NCBI GenBank assembly: GCA_945872405.1
Contig: CAMBZT010000008.1
Coordinates: 1 to 63,985, forward strand
Direction: 5' to 3'
DNA from: Chitinophaga pinensis
GTDB lineage: Bacteria > Bacteroidota > Bacteroidia > Chitinophagales > CAMDFR01
DNA: 63,985 bases
Of the stretch, positions 33,414-42,537 are shown piece after piece. Every line of letters begins with the position of its first letter. Positions within the stretch are counted from its first letter, which is position 1. A program made the position numbers and the translations under genes. Below the pieces are notes generated by a model that was given only the letters and a program-made list of their open reading frames with translations, had not been told where the DNA came from and did not search any database.

Positions 33414-34142
33414 ATGAAGCAATTACAGATTCTATTTATCACATTATTATTCAGCGCTGTCTCTTTTGCACAGAGCCTCGATAGTCCTACACCGAGTATT
33501 GAGAAAGCAAAAACCTATTTAAATAAAAAGCAAGATAGAATTGTTATAAACTTTAATTTCGACAATTGGTTTCACCAAGAAACAGGTGGATTTACCACCA
33601 AATGGTATTCAAGAGGTCTTGATATCTATTTTATGTATGATTTACCCATCAAAAAGTCTCCAGTAAGTTTTGCGCCAGGTATTGGCTTCAGCACCTCAAA
33701 CATCTACCACAATTCAGAGTTCATAGTAGATAACACAACGGGAGTTGCTAGCTTTGTCCCATTTAGTAATTATACAGCAAATTTTAAATTAGTTAAATTC
33801 ACCACCAATTATATCGATATTCCTCTGGAACTTAGATTTAGAACCAAACCATTGGCTGGAGATTTGCGATTTAAAGTTGGTGTTGGATTCAAAGTTGGTA
33901 TTCAAATTGGAGCATATACTAAACAAAAAAGGAATGACTTGAGTCCAGATGCTACCTACCAAAGAATGACCACAAAAGGTTTTAAAAATCAAGTGAATTT
34001 GTTTCGTGCAGGACCTACCTTTAGATTAGGCTATGGCCCTGTTAATTTGAATATGTTCCTAAATGTCATTTCTGTCTTCAAGAAAGGCAAAGGTCCGGAT
34101 GTAATGCCATTTAGTGCAGGCATATCTTTCAATGGACTATAA
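33414..34142 (+). CDS. PorT-family-like outer-membrane beta-barrel protein
   Basis: This 242-residue protein has a clear signal peptide (LFSAVSFA-QS) followed by alternating amphipathic strands with glycine- and aromatic-rich turns (YIDIPLELRFRTKP, FRAGPTFRLGYG), ending in FSAGISFNGL. This is the pattern of the outer-membrane beta-barrel domain family common in Bacteroidota. The specific function is unknown. It is transcribed divergently from the WYL regulator, which could control it; that is inference. Confidence 0.82.
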   Translation: MKQLQILFITLLFSAVSFAQSLDSPTPSIEKAKTYLNKKQDRIVINFNFDNWFHQETGGFTTKWYSRGLDIYFMYDLPIKKSPVSFAPGIGFSTSNIYHNSEFIVDNTTGVASFVPFSNYTANFKLVKFTTNYIDIPLELRFRTKPLAGDLRFKVGVGFKVGIQIGAYTKQKRNDLSPDATYQRMTTKGFKNQVNLFRAGPTFRLGYGPVNLNMFLNVISVFKKGKGPDVMPFSAGISFNGL

Positions 34143-34173
34143 AATCTAAAAATAAGATAATCTACAAATGAAA

Positions 34174-34195
34174 GGCCTCCCATGGAGTCTTTTTT
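34174..34195 (+). terminator. Possible terminator after the beta-barrel gene
   Basis: A short imperfect stem (GGCCTCC with GGAGTCT around CAT) is followed by a run of six T. It lies 32 bases after the stop. The stem is weak, so confidence is limited. Confidence 0.4.
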
Positions 34196-34440
34196 GGCGT
34201 TGCATGGCTTTCAATAAAATAGTTCATGCAAAGCCCTTTCACCAAAACACCATTGCCGGGCCTTCTCTCGCACGCGGTGCTCCTAACAGTCCCTAACGCA
34301 TCATTCCCGTCAGAAGCTCATCAGCATTCATTTAAAATTTAGTATTTTGAAAGAGGCAATTATAAATAGTATTTATTTTAGTATCTGAATTGTACCTATA
34401 TAGATACGCTCAAATTAAACTACATTATCACTAAAACAAA

Positions 34441-34466
34441 CTAGGCGTCTCTTACGAGACGCCTAG
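34441..34466 (-). terminator. Intrinsic terminator of nadE
   Basis: A perfect 11-bp stem, CTAGGCGTCTC with GAGACGCCTAG, encloses a 4-base loop. On the minus strand it is followed by TTTGTTTTAG. It lies about 145 bases beyond the nadE stop. Confidence 0.7.
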
Positions 34467-34611
34467 CTGCTTACCTAAAACCCTTACACGAAAATCGTCA
34501 ATTATTCATTGACAATACAAATGTAAAGAGAAAATTGAATTTTTCAAATACTAAAGTTGATATAATTTGTTAAAATAATTGAATAGGAAAAAACCTCCTA
34601 TCGATTTGTTG

Positions 34612-36255
34612 CTATGACAGATATTTACCTACTATTGGCATTCTACGTCCAACTCCAAAAGCACATGTTGAAACACGCAAAACTGGCGGCATCTGATATC
34701 TTTTCCACTCTGAAGTATTCACCATCCTTAGTATTCGGTCTACCAAATTTGAATCAAATCCCATGATTTTAATTTCTTTTGGACCTCTTCTTTTTTCAAT
34801 GTATTGATATAAGATTTGATCAAGAATATCATACTCGGGTAAAGAATCTGCATCCTTTTGACCTGGCCTTAACTCGGCTGAAGGAGCCTTAGTTAGAATA
34901 TTTAGTGGAATAATTTCTTTATCTTGATTGATGAAGGAACAAATTTTATAAACCTCTGTTTTATAGACATCTCCAAGCACAGCCAATCCTCCACACATAT
35001 CGCCATACAAAGTACCATAACCCACTGCCGCTTCGCTTTTATTAGTAGTATTCAGTAAAATATAGCCAAACTTATTACTCATAGCCATTAAAACAACTGC
35101 TCTGCATCTCGCTTGAATATTTTCCTCAGTAAGACTAAATTCGAGTCCTTCAAATTGATGTTTTAACATCATTTCGAAGGTGTCGTATGCTGGTTTAATT
35201 GGAGTTATCTGATGTGCTGACCCTAAATTTTCGATCAATGCCAAAGAGTCTGATATAGAATGATCGCTTGAAAACTGCGACGGCAATAAAACACTTAATA
35301 CATTTTCTTTGCCAAGAGCAGCTACTGCTAAACATAATACTAATGCGGAATCTACGCCACCCGACAAACCTAGTATTGCTCTTTTAAATCCCATTTTCCC
35401 AAAATAATCTCTGAGTCCCAGCACAAGTGCATCATGCATCAACTCATACTTTTTCTCTTCATAATCAGGCAAATTAATTGGCTTTATTGTATCCGAATCA
35501 AATGATTGAATTGATTCTTCAAAATGAGGTAGGCAGGCACAACATTCACCTTGCTTGTTGTACACCATTGAGCCACCATCAAAAACCAATTCTGTTTGAG
35601 CACCTACACTATTGCAATAAAAAATGGGGATACCATAGGTTACGGCATTTTGACTTAGCGTTTCTTGCCTCAACTTTGGATGACTATAATTGAAAGGTGA
35701 GGCAGATAAATTCAACATAAAATCTGGATTCAATTCTTTGAGTTTATCCATGGGAGCAAATGGATACATCGGATTATTGTTGCCTGCTGTAGTTAGGTTC
35801 CAGATATCTTCACAAATTGTAATCGCAATTTTTTTTCCTTTATACTCTACGCATTCAAAAAGAGTATTGGGTTCGAAGTAACGATACTCATCAAAGACAT
35901 CATAAGTTGGTAGCAACGTCTTATGAACAACTTTTACTATTTTCTTATCTGCTAAAAACCAAGCAGAATTATGCAAATCTTTGCCTTCTAGCTTGGGATT
36001 TTTGCTTGGTCCGCCGACCACTATTGCTATTCCTTCTGTATGCTCCACCAATAGCTGAATAGCGTTTTCGCATCGCTCTACAAAATCGTTAAACTCTAAG
36101 AAATCACGTGGTGGATAACCGCAAATAGCAAGTTCACTAAACAATACTAAATCAGCCATTTCAGCTTTTGCAAATGCAATTGCCTCAATAATTTTATTTG
36201 TGTTTCGTTCAAAGTTACCAATATGATAATTTTGTTGTGCTATACTTATCTTCAT
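34612..36255 (-). CDS. nadE: Glutamine-dependent NAD+ synthetase
   Basis: This enzyme converts deamido-NAD+ to NAD+ with glutamine and ATP. The 547 residues combine an N-terminal nitrilase-fold glutaminase, with catalytic triad Glu41 (FSELAICGYPPRDF), Lys111 (HKTLLPTYDVFDEYRYF) and Cys147 (ITICEDIW), and a C-terminal synthetase domain with the P-loop LSGGVDSALV and substrate segment AELRPGQKDADSLPEYD. It is cytoplasmic. Flanked by two outer-membrane barrel genes with no apparent link, it has its own promoter box and terminator and so is probably monocistronic. Confidence 0.97.
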   Translation of the reverse strand: MKISIAQQNYHIGNFERNTNKIIEAIAFAKAEMADLVLFSELAICGYPPRDFLEFNDFVERCENAIQLLVEHTEGIAIVVGGPSKNPKLEGKDLHNSAWFLADKKIVKVVHKTLLPTYDVFDEYRYFEPNTLFECVEYKGKKIAITICEDIWNLTTAGNNNPMYPFAPMDKLKELNPDFMLNLSASPFNYSHPKLRQETLSQNAVTYGIPIFYCNSVGAQTELVFDGGSMVYNKQGECCACLPHFEESIQSFDSDTIKPINLPDYEEKKYELMHDALVLGLRDYFGKMGFKRAILGLSGGVDSALVLCLAVAALGKENVLSVLLPSQFSSDHSISDSLALIENLGSAHQITPIKPAYDTFEMMLKHQFEGLEFSLTEENIQARCRAVVLMAMSNKFGYILLNTTNKSEAAVGYGTLYGDMCGGLAVLGDVYKTEVYKICSFINQDKEIIPLNILTKAPSAELRPGQKDADSLPEYDILDQILYQYIEKRRGPKEIKIMGFDSNLVDRILRMVNTSEWKRYQMPPVLRVSTCAFGVGRRMPIVGKYLS

Positions 36256-36283
36256 TCAAACAATTAATTTAACTAACAGAGCC

Positions 36284-36291
36284 CAAAGATA
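36284..36291 (-). promoter_or_regulatory. Predicted -7 promoter box for nadE
   Basis: The minus strand reads TATCTTTG, an exact TAnnTTTG match 29 bases upstream of the ATG. Confidence 0.5.
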
Positions 36292-36342
36292 AGGTATCTC
36301 AGTACCTTCCATTATCAATATCCTCTTTTTAAATAAAAAACA

Positions 36343-37080
36343 TCAGAATAGAATACCAATTCGAAATGAGAAATAACTAAGAAAAACCTGGTCATCCAAG
36401 AGTCCAGTAGCTTTGCCTTTATAGTCCTTTGACGTACTATCTTTAACGTGATTAAAAAATGCATATTTAAAGATAACACCTGCAATAAAAGAGGTTTTTC
36501 CGCTTATGTTATATTCAATTCCAGCACCCACATGTGTGGCAAGATTAAAAAAATTAACACGAGAGCCATACACTTTAATTTGTGTTTTTGTTGAATCATC
36601 AAAGTCATTATTGTAATTTCCTCGTGCAGACAAAAGGAACATTGGAGTTAAACCTAATTCTCCATATGCCGTAATTTTTTTAAACTCATTAGTTCTGAGT
36701 TTTAGACCTAAGGGCAACTCTAAAAATTGTGTTGTGTACTTATGATTTAAAGGTCTTGCATTTCCGAAGGTGTCGGGGAGATTATAGTTCAGATTGACAC
36801 CCAAATAATCAAAATATATCCCTGTACTAAAACCATAATTTGTTGCAAAGTATCTATCAACTTGCAAACCCGCTTGAAACCCTCCTCTTGCTCCTTTATT
36901 ATCTGTTTGAGCACCTGGGGCACGAGCAAAAGAAATTATAGGATTAAAATTAATACCAAGCCTTGTTTTGTCGCCCAAAAAACCGTTTGCTCCACTTCCT
37001 GCCTTGGCAAAAACTCCTATTTCTGACAATGCCAATAAAATAAAGAAGAGCATTGATTGTCTGTATATCATTTTTTTCAT
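36343..37080 (-). CDS. Outer-membrane beta-barrel protein
   Basis: This 245-residue protein has a signal peptide ending near GVFA-KA and then a barrel pattern: LGINFNPIISFA, FQAGLQVDRYFATNYGFSTGIYFDYLGVNL, QFLELPLGLKLRTNE, and the final strand SYFSFRIGILF with C-terminal Phe. This is the PorT/outer_membrane_beta-barrel type (about 200-250 residues). The function is unknown. It is transcribed divergently from gldB with 73 bases between starts. Confidence 0.82.
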   Translation of the reverse strand: MKKMIYRQSMLFFILLALSEIGVFAKAGSGANGFLGDKTRLGINFNPIISFARAPGAQTDNKGARGGFQAGLQVDRYFATNYGFSTGIYFDYLGVNLNYNLPDTFGNARPLNHKYTTQFLELPLGLKLRTNEFKKITAYGELGLTPMFLLSARGNYNNDFDDSTKTQIKVYGSRVNFFNLATHVGAGIEYNISGKTSFIAGVIFKYAFFNHVKDSTSKDYKGKATGLLDDQVFLSYFSFRIGILF

Positions 37081-37153
37081 TATTCTGAAAATTGAACAAT
37101 AAAACTAATCAAAATTAAGTTAAACTTGTGTTTAAATTCTGAAAGTAGATTCT

Positions 37154-38194
37154 ATGTTTCTAATTCCTAAAAAACACATCATTGCTTTATCTTTTGTTGT
37201 TTTCATTAGCCTACTACTAGGGGCTTGTCAATGTGGAAACAAGAAATCCAAACCAGACATCAGCAAAATAAATATATCAATAGAGACACTTCGTTTTGAT
37301 AAGGATTTCCAAACAATGGACACCAATCATATGGAACAAAGTTTGGCGGCGCTAGAAAAAAAATATGACATCTATTATGATGTTTATGTGCATGACATTA
37401 TGAAATTTGGATACAGAAGAGATAGTTCAGGTTATTTAGCAGCAAATATAAAAGGCTATTTACGAAATGGTGACATGAAAGGCCTGTATGATACGGTACA
37501 GCAACGATTTCCCAATTTAAATCTATTTGAAAAGGAGCTTAAAAATTCATTTCAATTTGCTAGATTTTATTGTCCTTCCGTAAAGTTGCCATCTAAATTT
37601 GCGACATGTATTGGCGGTTTAAATATGGGTGCATTTACCATAGACACAGATTATGTAAGTGTTGGACTCGATTTGTTTTTAGGAGAAAAATTCGTGCACT
37701 ACGATGTATTTCCGCAATATATTTCTGCTAAATTTATTCCGCAATTGATGTTGCCAAACATGATGAAAGCCATCTATAACAACAACTATGGAAATCCTTA
37801 TACCTCAAAAGGTAATGTAATTAATACAATGATAGAAATTGGAAAGCAACAATATTTCCTTGAAAAAGTCTTGCCTGACGTATCAGCCGAATATTTATTT
37901 GCCTATTCAAGTGATCAGCTAAAATGGTGTGAGGCAAGTGAAAAATCTATCTGGCAATTCCTATCTGACAAGGATGACTTTTATAAAGAGCGTGATGAGG
38001 ATGTTAGACATTATATTGGGGAACAACCTTCGACACCTGGAATGCCGCCAGAAGGACCAGGTAATATAGGGGCCTGGGTTGGATACAAGGTGGTATCTGC
38101 TTATATGCAAAGTATGAATTTCAAACCGACGATAGAACAATTGATACAAACTGACCCTAAAGAAATTCTTGCGAAAAGTAAGTATAAGCCTTAA
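37154..38194 (+). CDS. gldB: Gliding motility lipoprotein GldB
   Basis: The 346-residue protein has a lipoprotein signal with lipobox LLGAC at 21-25, so Cys25 is lipidated. It carries the GldB family pattern ISIETLRFDKDFQTMD near the mature start, and IGGLNMGAFTIDTDYVSVGLDLFLGEKF and a GAWVGYKVVSAYM segment further on. In Flavobacterium johnsoniae GldB is required for gliding; related proteins also occur in non-gliders. Its biochemical activity is not established; a distant resemblance to metallopeptidase-type proteins has been noted for the family. It stands alone between divergent and convergent neighbours. Confidence 0.92.
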   Translation: MFLIPKKHIIALSFVVFISLLLGACQCGNKKSKPDISKINISIETLRFDKDFQTMDTNHMEQSLAALEKKYDIYYDVYVHDIMKFGYRRDSSGYLAANIKGYLRNGDMKGLYDTVQQRFPNLNLFEKELKNSFQFARFYCPSVKLPSKFATCIGGLNMGAFTIDTDYVSVGLDLFLGEKFVHYDVFPQYISAKFIPQLMLPNMMKAIYNNNYGNPYTSKGNVINTMIEIGKQQYFLEKVLPDVSAEYLFAYSSDQLKWCEASEKSIWQFLSDKDDFYKERDEDVRHYIGEQPSTPGMPPEGPGNIGAWVGYKVVSAYMQSMNFKPTIEQLIQTDPKEILAKSKYKP

Positions 38195-38224
38195 TTGTGA
38201 AGAATAGGAAAGAACAAAACTTGG

Positions 38225-38611
38225 TTAGTTCATTTTTTCTATTGTAGACAAAACAAATTTTGGTATTTCTACTTTGAATTTTTCTCCTGTATTGCAGTTT
38301 TCGAAAACATAATAACCGTGCATGGCGCCAAAATCGCTTTTTAAATTAGAACCCGATACGTATTGGTAACGTGATTCTGGATGCAATACAGGCTGACAAC
38401 CAACAACGCCAATACCTTCTACCTCACTTTTTTCGCCAACAGAATCAAAGACATACCAATGTCTACTCACCAATTGAACAGGGAAGTCGTTGTGGTTTTC
38501 TAAAGTAATTCTATATGCAAAAACAAAACGACCATTTGAAGGGTCGCTAATCTTGTCTTGATAGCCCATTTCTACAACAACTCGAAGACCTAGTGTAATT
38601 TTTGTTAACAT
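38225..38611 (-). CDS. apaG: ApaG family protein
   Basis: This 128-residue, single-domain protein has the fibronectin-III-like ApaG fold. Visible motifs are FAYRITLENHNDFPVQLVSRHW, GVVGCQPVLHPESRYQY and the segment GAMHGYYVF. ApaG affects Co2+ resistance and Mg2+ efflux in enterobacteria; its molecular role is not settled. It lies 40 bases after gmk on the same strand and is probably co-transcribed. Confidence 0.93.
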   Translation of the reverse strand: MLTKITLGLRVVVEMGYQDKISDPSNGRFVFAYRITLENHNDFPVQLVSRHWYVFDSVGEKSEVEGIGVVGCQPVLHPESRYQYVSGSNLKSDFGAMHGYYVFENCNTGEKFKVEIPKFVLSTIEKMN

Positions 38612-38651
38612 CGTTTAGTAAAAATAAAAATTAAAATGCACAGAAACAAAT

Positions 38652-39242
38652 TTAATTCAAAAATTCTTTAACCAAGTCATATGCCTCCTGACAAGCTTTT
38701 TCTAGATTGTCATTCAGAACCACCTTATCAAATTTATCTTTATAAGTCAGCTCTAATGATGCCTTGGTAATTCTTTTCTTCAGACTCTCTTCACTTTCAG
38801 TATTTCTTTGAGTCAGTCTTTCAATGAGTGTATTGAGAGTAGGAGGTTGTATAAAAATAGTTAGTGCTTGGCCTTGATATTGTTTCTTCAAGTTGAGGGC
38901 CCCCAATACATCTATGTCAAAAAGTACTGCCTTATCTTCATTCCATAATCTTTGAAGTTCCTCCTTTAAAGTTCCGTAAAAGCTGCCTTGATAGACCTCT
39001 TCATATTCTACAAATTCAGATTTCTCTATCTTCTTTTTAAACTCCTCACTTCCAATAAAGTAATAATCTACCCCCTCTATCTCACCAGATCGTCTGTCTC
39101 TAGTGCACGCAGAAACCGAAAAGTCAAGTGGCAAATCTGATTCCATTAAACTTTTCACAATGGTAGTTTTACCTGCCCCAGAAGGTGCTGTTATGATCAC
39201 TAATCGACCTTTCATCTCTGTTTGACTTGTTTGTGCTAACAT
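38652..39242 (-). CDS. gmk: Guanylate kinase
   Basis: This enzyme phosphorylates GMP to GDP with ATP. The 196 residues contain the P-loop APSGAGKTT at 19-27, the GMP-binding segment SACTRDRRSGEIEGVDYYF and EEVYQGSFYGT, and the lid RNTESEESLKKR. The ATG at 39242 gives nine extra residues; Met10 (ATG at 39215) would give a typical shorter N-terminus, so either start is possible. It is followed by apaG and preceded by the yicC-like gene on the same strand, an arrangement common in bacteria. Confidence 0.96.
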   Translation of the reverse strand: MLAQTSQTEMKGRLVIITAPSGAGKTTIVKSLMESDLPLDFSVSACTRDRRSGEIEGVDYYFIGSEEFKKKIEKSEFVEYEEVYQGSFYGTLKEELQRLWNEDKAVLFDIDVLGALNLKKQYQGQALTIFIQPPTLNTLIERLTQRNTESEESLKKRITKASLELTYKDKFDKVVLNDNLEKACQEAYDLVKEFLN

Positions 39243-39366
39243 ATAATTTCTTGGATATTAAATTGACTCAGATAATAACATAAAGGCATAATTGAGTTTA
39301 ATAAAAATCTATTATGGATTTCTCTCGCCGTCATTCACATCGCTATTCAGATGATTGTTTTTTGAC

Positions 39367-40242
39367 TTACAAAACATTGTTTAGTTGTTCCTTAATTTTT
39401 TCAAGCTCATCTTTCATCTGAACTACCAATTTTTGTAAATCTTTATCATTGGCTTTAGAGCCAATCGTGTTTATCTCTCGTCCCATTTCTTGTGAAACAA
39501 ACGCTAATTTTCTTCCTTTTAAACCAATATCTTCATTCAAAATTTCGAAGAAATATTGACAATGTGACTTTAATCTCACTACTTCTTCAGTAATGTCTAA
39601 GCGTTCTAAATAATAAATCATTTCCTGCTCTAAGCGATTGCTATCTATATTTGCGTTATTTTGAATTGCCAACAAATTTTCTTGTAAGCTTTCTCTTATT
39701 ATCTTTGTTCTTCTCGGTTCTTCTTTCTCAATTGCTGCAAGATTTTCAAGAATCAGATTGACACGGCTCAGCACTTCTTTTTCCAAAACATTCCCTTCGG
39801 TCAATCTAAACAATTTCATCTCCTCTAATGACTTATTTAGCAAATCAAAGATTTCAGTTTTAACTTCCTCAGCTTTTGTTTCTTGCGAATTTTGAATAAC
39901 CCCTGGTAATTTCAAAGCGCTGTCTAATACCCCATGTTTAGATGTGTTTGTTTCGTCACAAATAGAATTCAATTGAGCAAGGTAATTCTTCAGAAGGGTT
40001 GTATTTACAGTGTTATTGAGATCAGTTTGTGTCTCCTCTATCAAAATGCTTACATCAACCTTACCTCTTTCCAAAGAATTATTGATATGATTACGCCAAA
40101 CAAACTCAAACTGACGGTAGGCGGAGGGGAATTTCATATTTAGTTCGAGTCCTTTGCTATTTAGGGAGCGCATTTCGATAGTTATGTTTCGGCCTTCTTT
40201 CATCAAAGATGATTTGCCGTAACCAGTCATGGAATATATCAT
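39367..40242 (-). CDS. YicC/YloC family endoribonuclease
   Basis: The 291 residues begin with the family signature MIYSMTGYGKSSL and the EMRSLNSKGLELNMKFP segment. They end with the DUF1732 part containing LKSHCQYFFEILNE and RKLAFVSQEMGREINTIGSKAND. Escherichia coli YicC is an RNA-cleaving enzyme linked to degradation of a small RNA. The gene lies upstream of gmk, the usual genomic partner. The 124-base gap between them is larger than within most operons here. Confidence 0.94.
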   Translation of the reverse strand: MIYSMTGYGKSSLMKEGRNITIEMRSLNSKGLELNMKFPSAYRQFEFVWRNHINNSLERGKVDVSILIEETQTDLNNTVNTTLLKNYLAQLNSICDETNTSKHGVLDSALKLPGVIQNSQETKAEEVKTEIFDLLNKSLEEMKLFRLTEGNVLEKEVLSRVNLILENLAAIEKEEPRRTKIIRESLQENLLAIQNNANIDSNRLEQEMIYYLERLDITEEVVRLKSHCQYFFEILNEDIGLKGRKLAFVSQEMGREINTIGSKANDKDLQKLVVQMKDELEKIKEQLNNVL

Positions 40243-40332
40243 TTCTACAATTTTGATTAAACAATTATTGATTGAATACTTGCATCAATCAGTTACAAAT
40301 TAAAGGCTTTTTTCAATAATACTGATAAAAAG

Positions 40333-40360
40333 AAAGCCCATGTGATGATTCATGGGCTTT
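40333..40360 (-). terminator. Intrinsic terminator of htpG
   Basis: A perfect 10-bp stem, AAAGCCCATG with CATGGGCTTT, encloses an 8-base loop. On the minus strand it is followed by CTTTTTAT. It begins about 20 bases after the htpG stop. Confidence 0.8.
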
Positions 40361-40381
40361 ATATTACTCAAATTAAAAGGA

Positions 40382-42247
40382 CTAAATACTTTCTACATTA
40401 CGATTGATAAAAGCGGTTAGATGACTGCCTTTTAGCATGCCTTGTTGCAATAATGCTAAATCATACAAATTTTTAATCATTGCTACTTTTTCATCGGAAT
40501 TTAATAATTTCGTTGCAATTGGATGGTTTGTGTTCACCACCAAGTTAAATGACTCCGGCATATTACCCATAAAAGAGTACATTCCACCACCGCCCATTTT
40601 GCTCATGTCTGTCATTCGTCTCATAAATTCATTTTTAGTAATCAATACTGGCATATCATCTGGCGACAACGCTTTGAGCTCAACACTAACGCCTTCAGTT
40701 GGTACGTTTTCTTGAAACACCTTTTTCAATGTCTCCTCTTCTTCTGAAGACAGAACCGAAATCAATACTTCATCTTTTTCAATAATTTTATCAAAAGTAT
40801 CTGCATCTACACGCGAGAATTTATAGTCTGAATTTTTTGACTCCATGTGTTGTATGAAATGTTGGTCTATCATTTCGTCGAATGCTAGTACATCGTATCC
40901 CTTTTTGCTTGCCGCTTGTATATAGGCGTCTTGCAATTCTTTATCTGTAGTATATAAAATTACAATTTTTCCATTCTTATCTTTTTGTAATGACTCGATG
41001 GCGCTTTTATATTCTTCTAAAGTGAATAATTTTTTATCAATATTCTCATATAAACAAAAATCTTTCGCTCTTTCATAAAACTTATCATCGCTAATGATGC
41101 CGTACTTTACAAAGAGTCCGATGCTTCCCCACTTTGCTTCATAACTTGTTCTTTCGTTCTTGAACAACTCACCCAACTTATCAGCCACTTTTTTACTGAT
41201 ATGAGAAGTAATTTTTTTGACATTTGAGTCACTCTGCAAATAGCTACGAGATACGTTTAATGGAATGTCTGGAGAATCTAATATTCCATGCATCATCATT
41301 AAGTATTCAGGAACTATCTGCTCTACATTATCTGTAACAAATACCTGATTGCTATATAATTGAATTTTATTCTTTTGTACTTCGTAGGTTTTTTTCAATT
41401 TCGGGAAATACAAAATACCCGTTAGTTTGAATGGGAAATCAACGTTTAAATGAATCCAAAACAAAGGATCTTCCGTAAATGGATATAACTCACGATAAAA
41501 TTTCAGATAATCTTCGTCTTTTAGATCCGCTGGAGCAAGCGTCCAAGCAGGTGTTGGATTATTGATAATCTTATCTTTCTTAACTTTAATTTCTTTGTCT
41601 TCTGCATCCTTTTCTGTAATTTCTTCTTCACCAAACTTGATGGGAATAGGTAAGAATTTACAATATTTGTTCAACAAATCTCCAATCTTATGTTCATCGG
41701 CAAATTCAATAGATTCTTCCGAAATGTGAAGTACAATATCCGTACCTCTGGTCGTTTTATCTGAGGAGGTCATTTCAAATTCAGGACTGCCATCGCATGA
41801 CCATTTTACGGCTGGCTCATCTTTGTATGATTTTGAAATAATTTCAACCTTTTCTGACACCATAAATGCAGAATAAAATCCCAATCCAAAATGTCCAATG
41901 ATATTAATACCACCTTCCACATTTTTAAATTTTTCTATAAATTCTTCGGCAGAAGAGAAAGCAACTTGATTGATATACTTTTCAATCTCTTCAGCAGTCA
42001 TACCAATTCCTTTGTCGGAAATAGTTACGGTCTTTTCTTCTTTATTCACTTTCACTTCGATAGCAAAATCTCCAAGCTCCTCCTTTAATTCACCGGCACT
42101 AGCCAACTTCTTCACTTTTTGAGTAGCGTCTACGGCATTAGAGATTAATTCACGTAGAAAAATCTCATGGTCACTATACAAGAACTTTTTGATAATTGGA
42201 AAAATATTTTCCGTGTTTACATTAATTTTCCCTTTTTGAGTTGTCAT
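40382..42247 (-). CDS. htpG: Molecular chaperone HtpG (bacterial Hsp90)
   Basis: This ATP-dependent cytoplasmic chaperone has 621 residues. The N-terminal GHKL ATP-binding domain contains ELISNAVDAT, the DKGIGMT box and the GHFGLGFYSAFMV lid region. A middle domain (LYFPKLKK..., the RSYLQSD segment) and a C-terminal dimerisation domain follow. The length is typical. It is monocistronic, with a strong terminator after it. A 23-base palindrome lies 84 bases upstream and could be a heat-shock operator. Confidence 0.97.
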   Translation of the reverse strand: MTTQKGKINVNTENIFPIIKKFLYSDHEIFLRELISNAVDATQKVKKLASAGELKEELGDFAIEVKVNKEEKTVTISDKGIGMTAEEIEKYINQVAFSSAEEFIEKFKNVEGGINIIGHFGLGFYSAFMVSEKVEIISKSYKDEPAVKWSCDGSPEFEMTSSDKTTRGTDIVLHISEESIEFADEHKIGDLLNKYCKFLPIPIKFGEEEITEKDAEDKEIKVKKDKIINNPTPAWTLAPADLKDEDYLKFYRELYPFTEDPLFWIHLNVDFPFKLTGILYFPKLKKTYEVQKNKIQLYSNQVFVTDNVEQIVPEYLMMMHGILDSPDIPLNVSRSYLQSDSNVKKITSHISKKVADKLGELFKNERTSYEAKWGSIGLFVKYGIISDDKFYERAKDFCLYENIDKKLFTLEEYKSAIESLQKDKNGKIVILYTTDKELQDAYIQAASKKGYDVLAFDEMIDQHFIQHMESKNSDYKFSRVDADTFDKIIEKDEVLISVLSSEEEETLKKVFQENVPTEGVSVELKALSPDDMPVLITKNEFMRRMTDMSKMGGGGMYSFMGNMPESFNLVVNTNHPIATKLLNSDEKVAMIKNLYDLALLQQGMLKGSHLTAFINRNVESI

Positions 42248-42330
42248 TCTATAATTATTTTGTGATTAAGTTTTGATATTGATATTATGCATGTCTTCAA
42301 ACAATATGCCATTGAAGATAGCTCTGACAA

Positions 42331-42353
42331 ATTGACTGAAATTTTCAGTCAAT
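42331..42353 (-). promoter_or_regulatory. 23-base palindrome upstream of htpG, candidate stress operator
   Basis: ATTGACTGAAA and TTTCAGTCAAT are perfect inverted arms around a single T. The site ends 84 bases upstream of the htpG ATG and is flanked by CTGACA and TGACAAG. It is not a CIRCE element (TTAGCACTC-N9-GAGTGCTAA). The position suits an operator for a heat-shock regulator, but the link is inference. Confidence 0.45.
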
Positions 42354-42488
42354 GACAAGCAGGTTTCAAGGCAAAAAACTATCTTTGTAGAACAAACACT
42401 ATTCAAACTTGCAGTTTAAAACAAGCTTTCAAAGATATAGATAGTTAATGACATAGAATACAACAGCCCAATGGATTAGCGATAAAAA

Positions 42489-42514
42489 AACCTTCGCAAA
42501 GTATTACGGAGGTT
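42489..42514 (-). terminator. Intrinsic terminator of the M42 peptidase gene
   Basis: On the minus strand AACCTCCG pairs with CGAAGGTT (one mismatch) and is followed by a run of T. It lies about 25 bases after the stop codon. Confidence 0.65.
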
Positions 42515-42537
42515 AATTTATCAATGTTTTGAACCGT

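Larger units (their letters stand above)
34143..34611. other. 469-base intergenic region with GC-rich island and two hairpins
   Basis: There is no gene in this gap. It holds the T-tailed hairpin after the barrel gene and an atypical GC-rich island at about 34165-34330. Inside the island TTGCATG (34200-34206) can pair with CATGCAA (34225-34231), and GCAC-GCG-GTGC-like inverted bases occur near 34270-34282. An AT-rich stretch follows, then the nadE terminator hairpin. The island may be a copy of a dispersed intergenic repeat. Confidence 0.5.

Noticed and set aside
42378-42385. Plus-strand TATCTTTG box upstream of htpG
   Set aside because: There is no plus-strand gene downstream of it; it is probably a chance match in AT-rich DNA.
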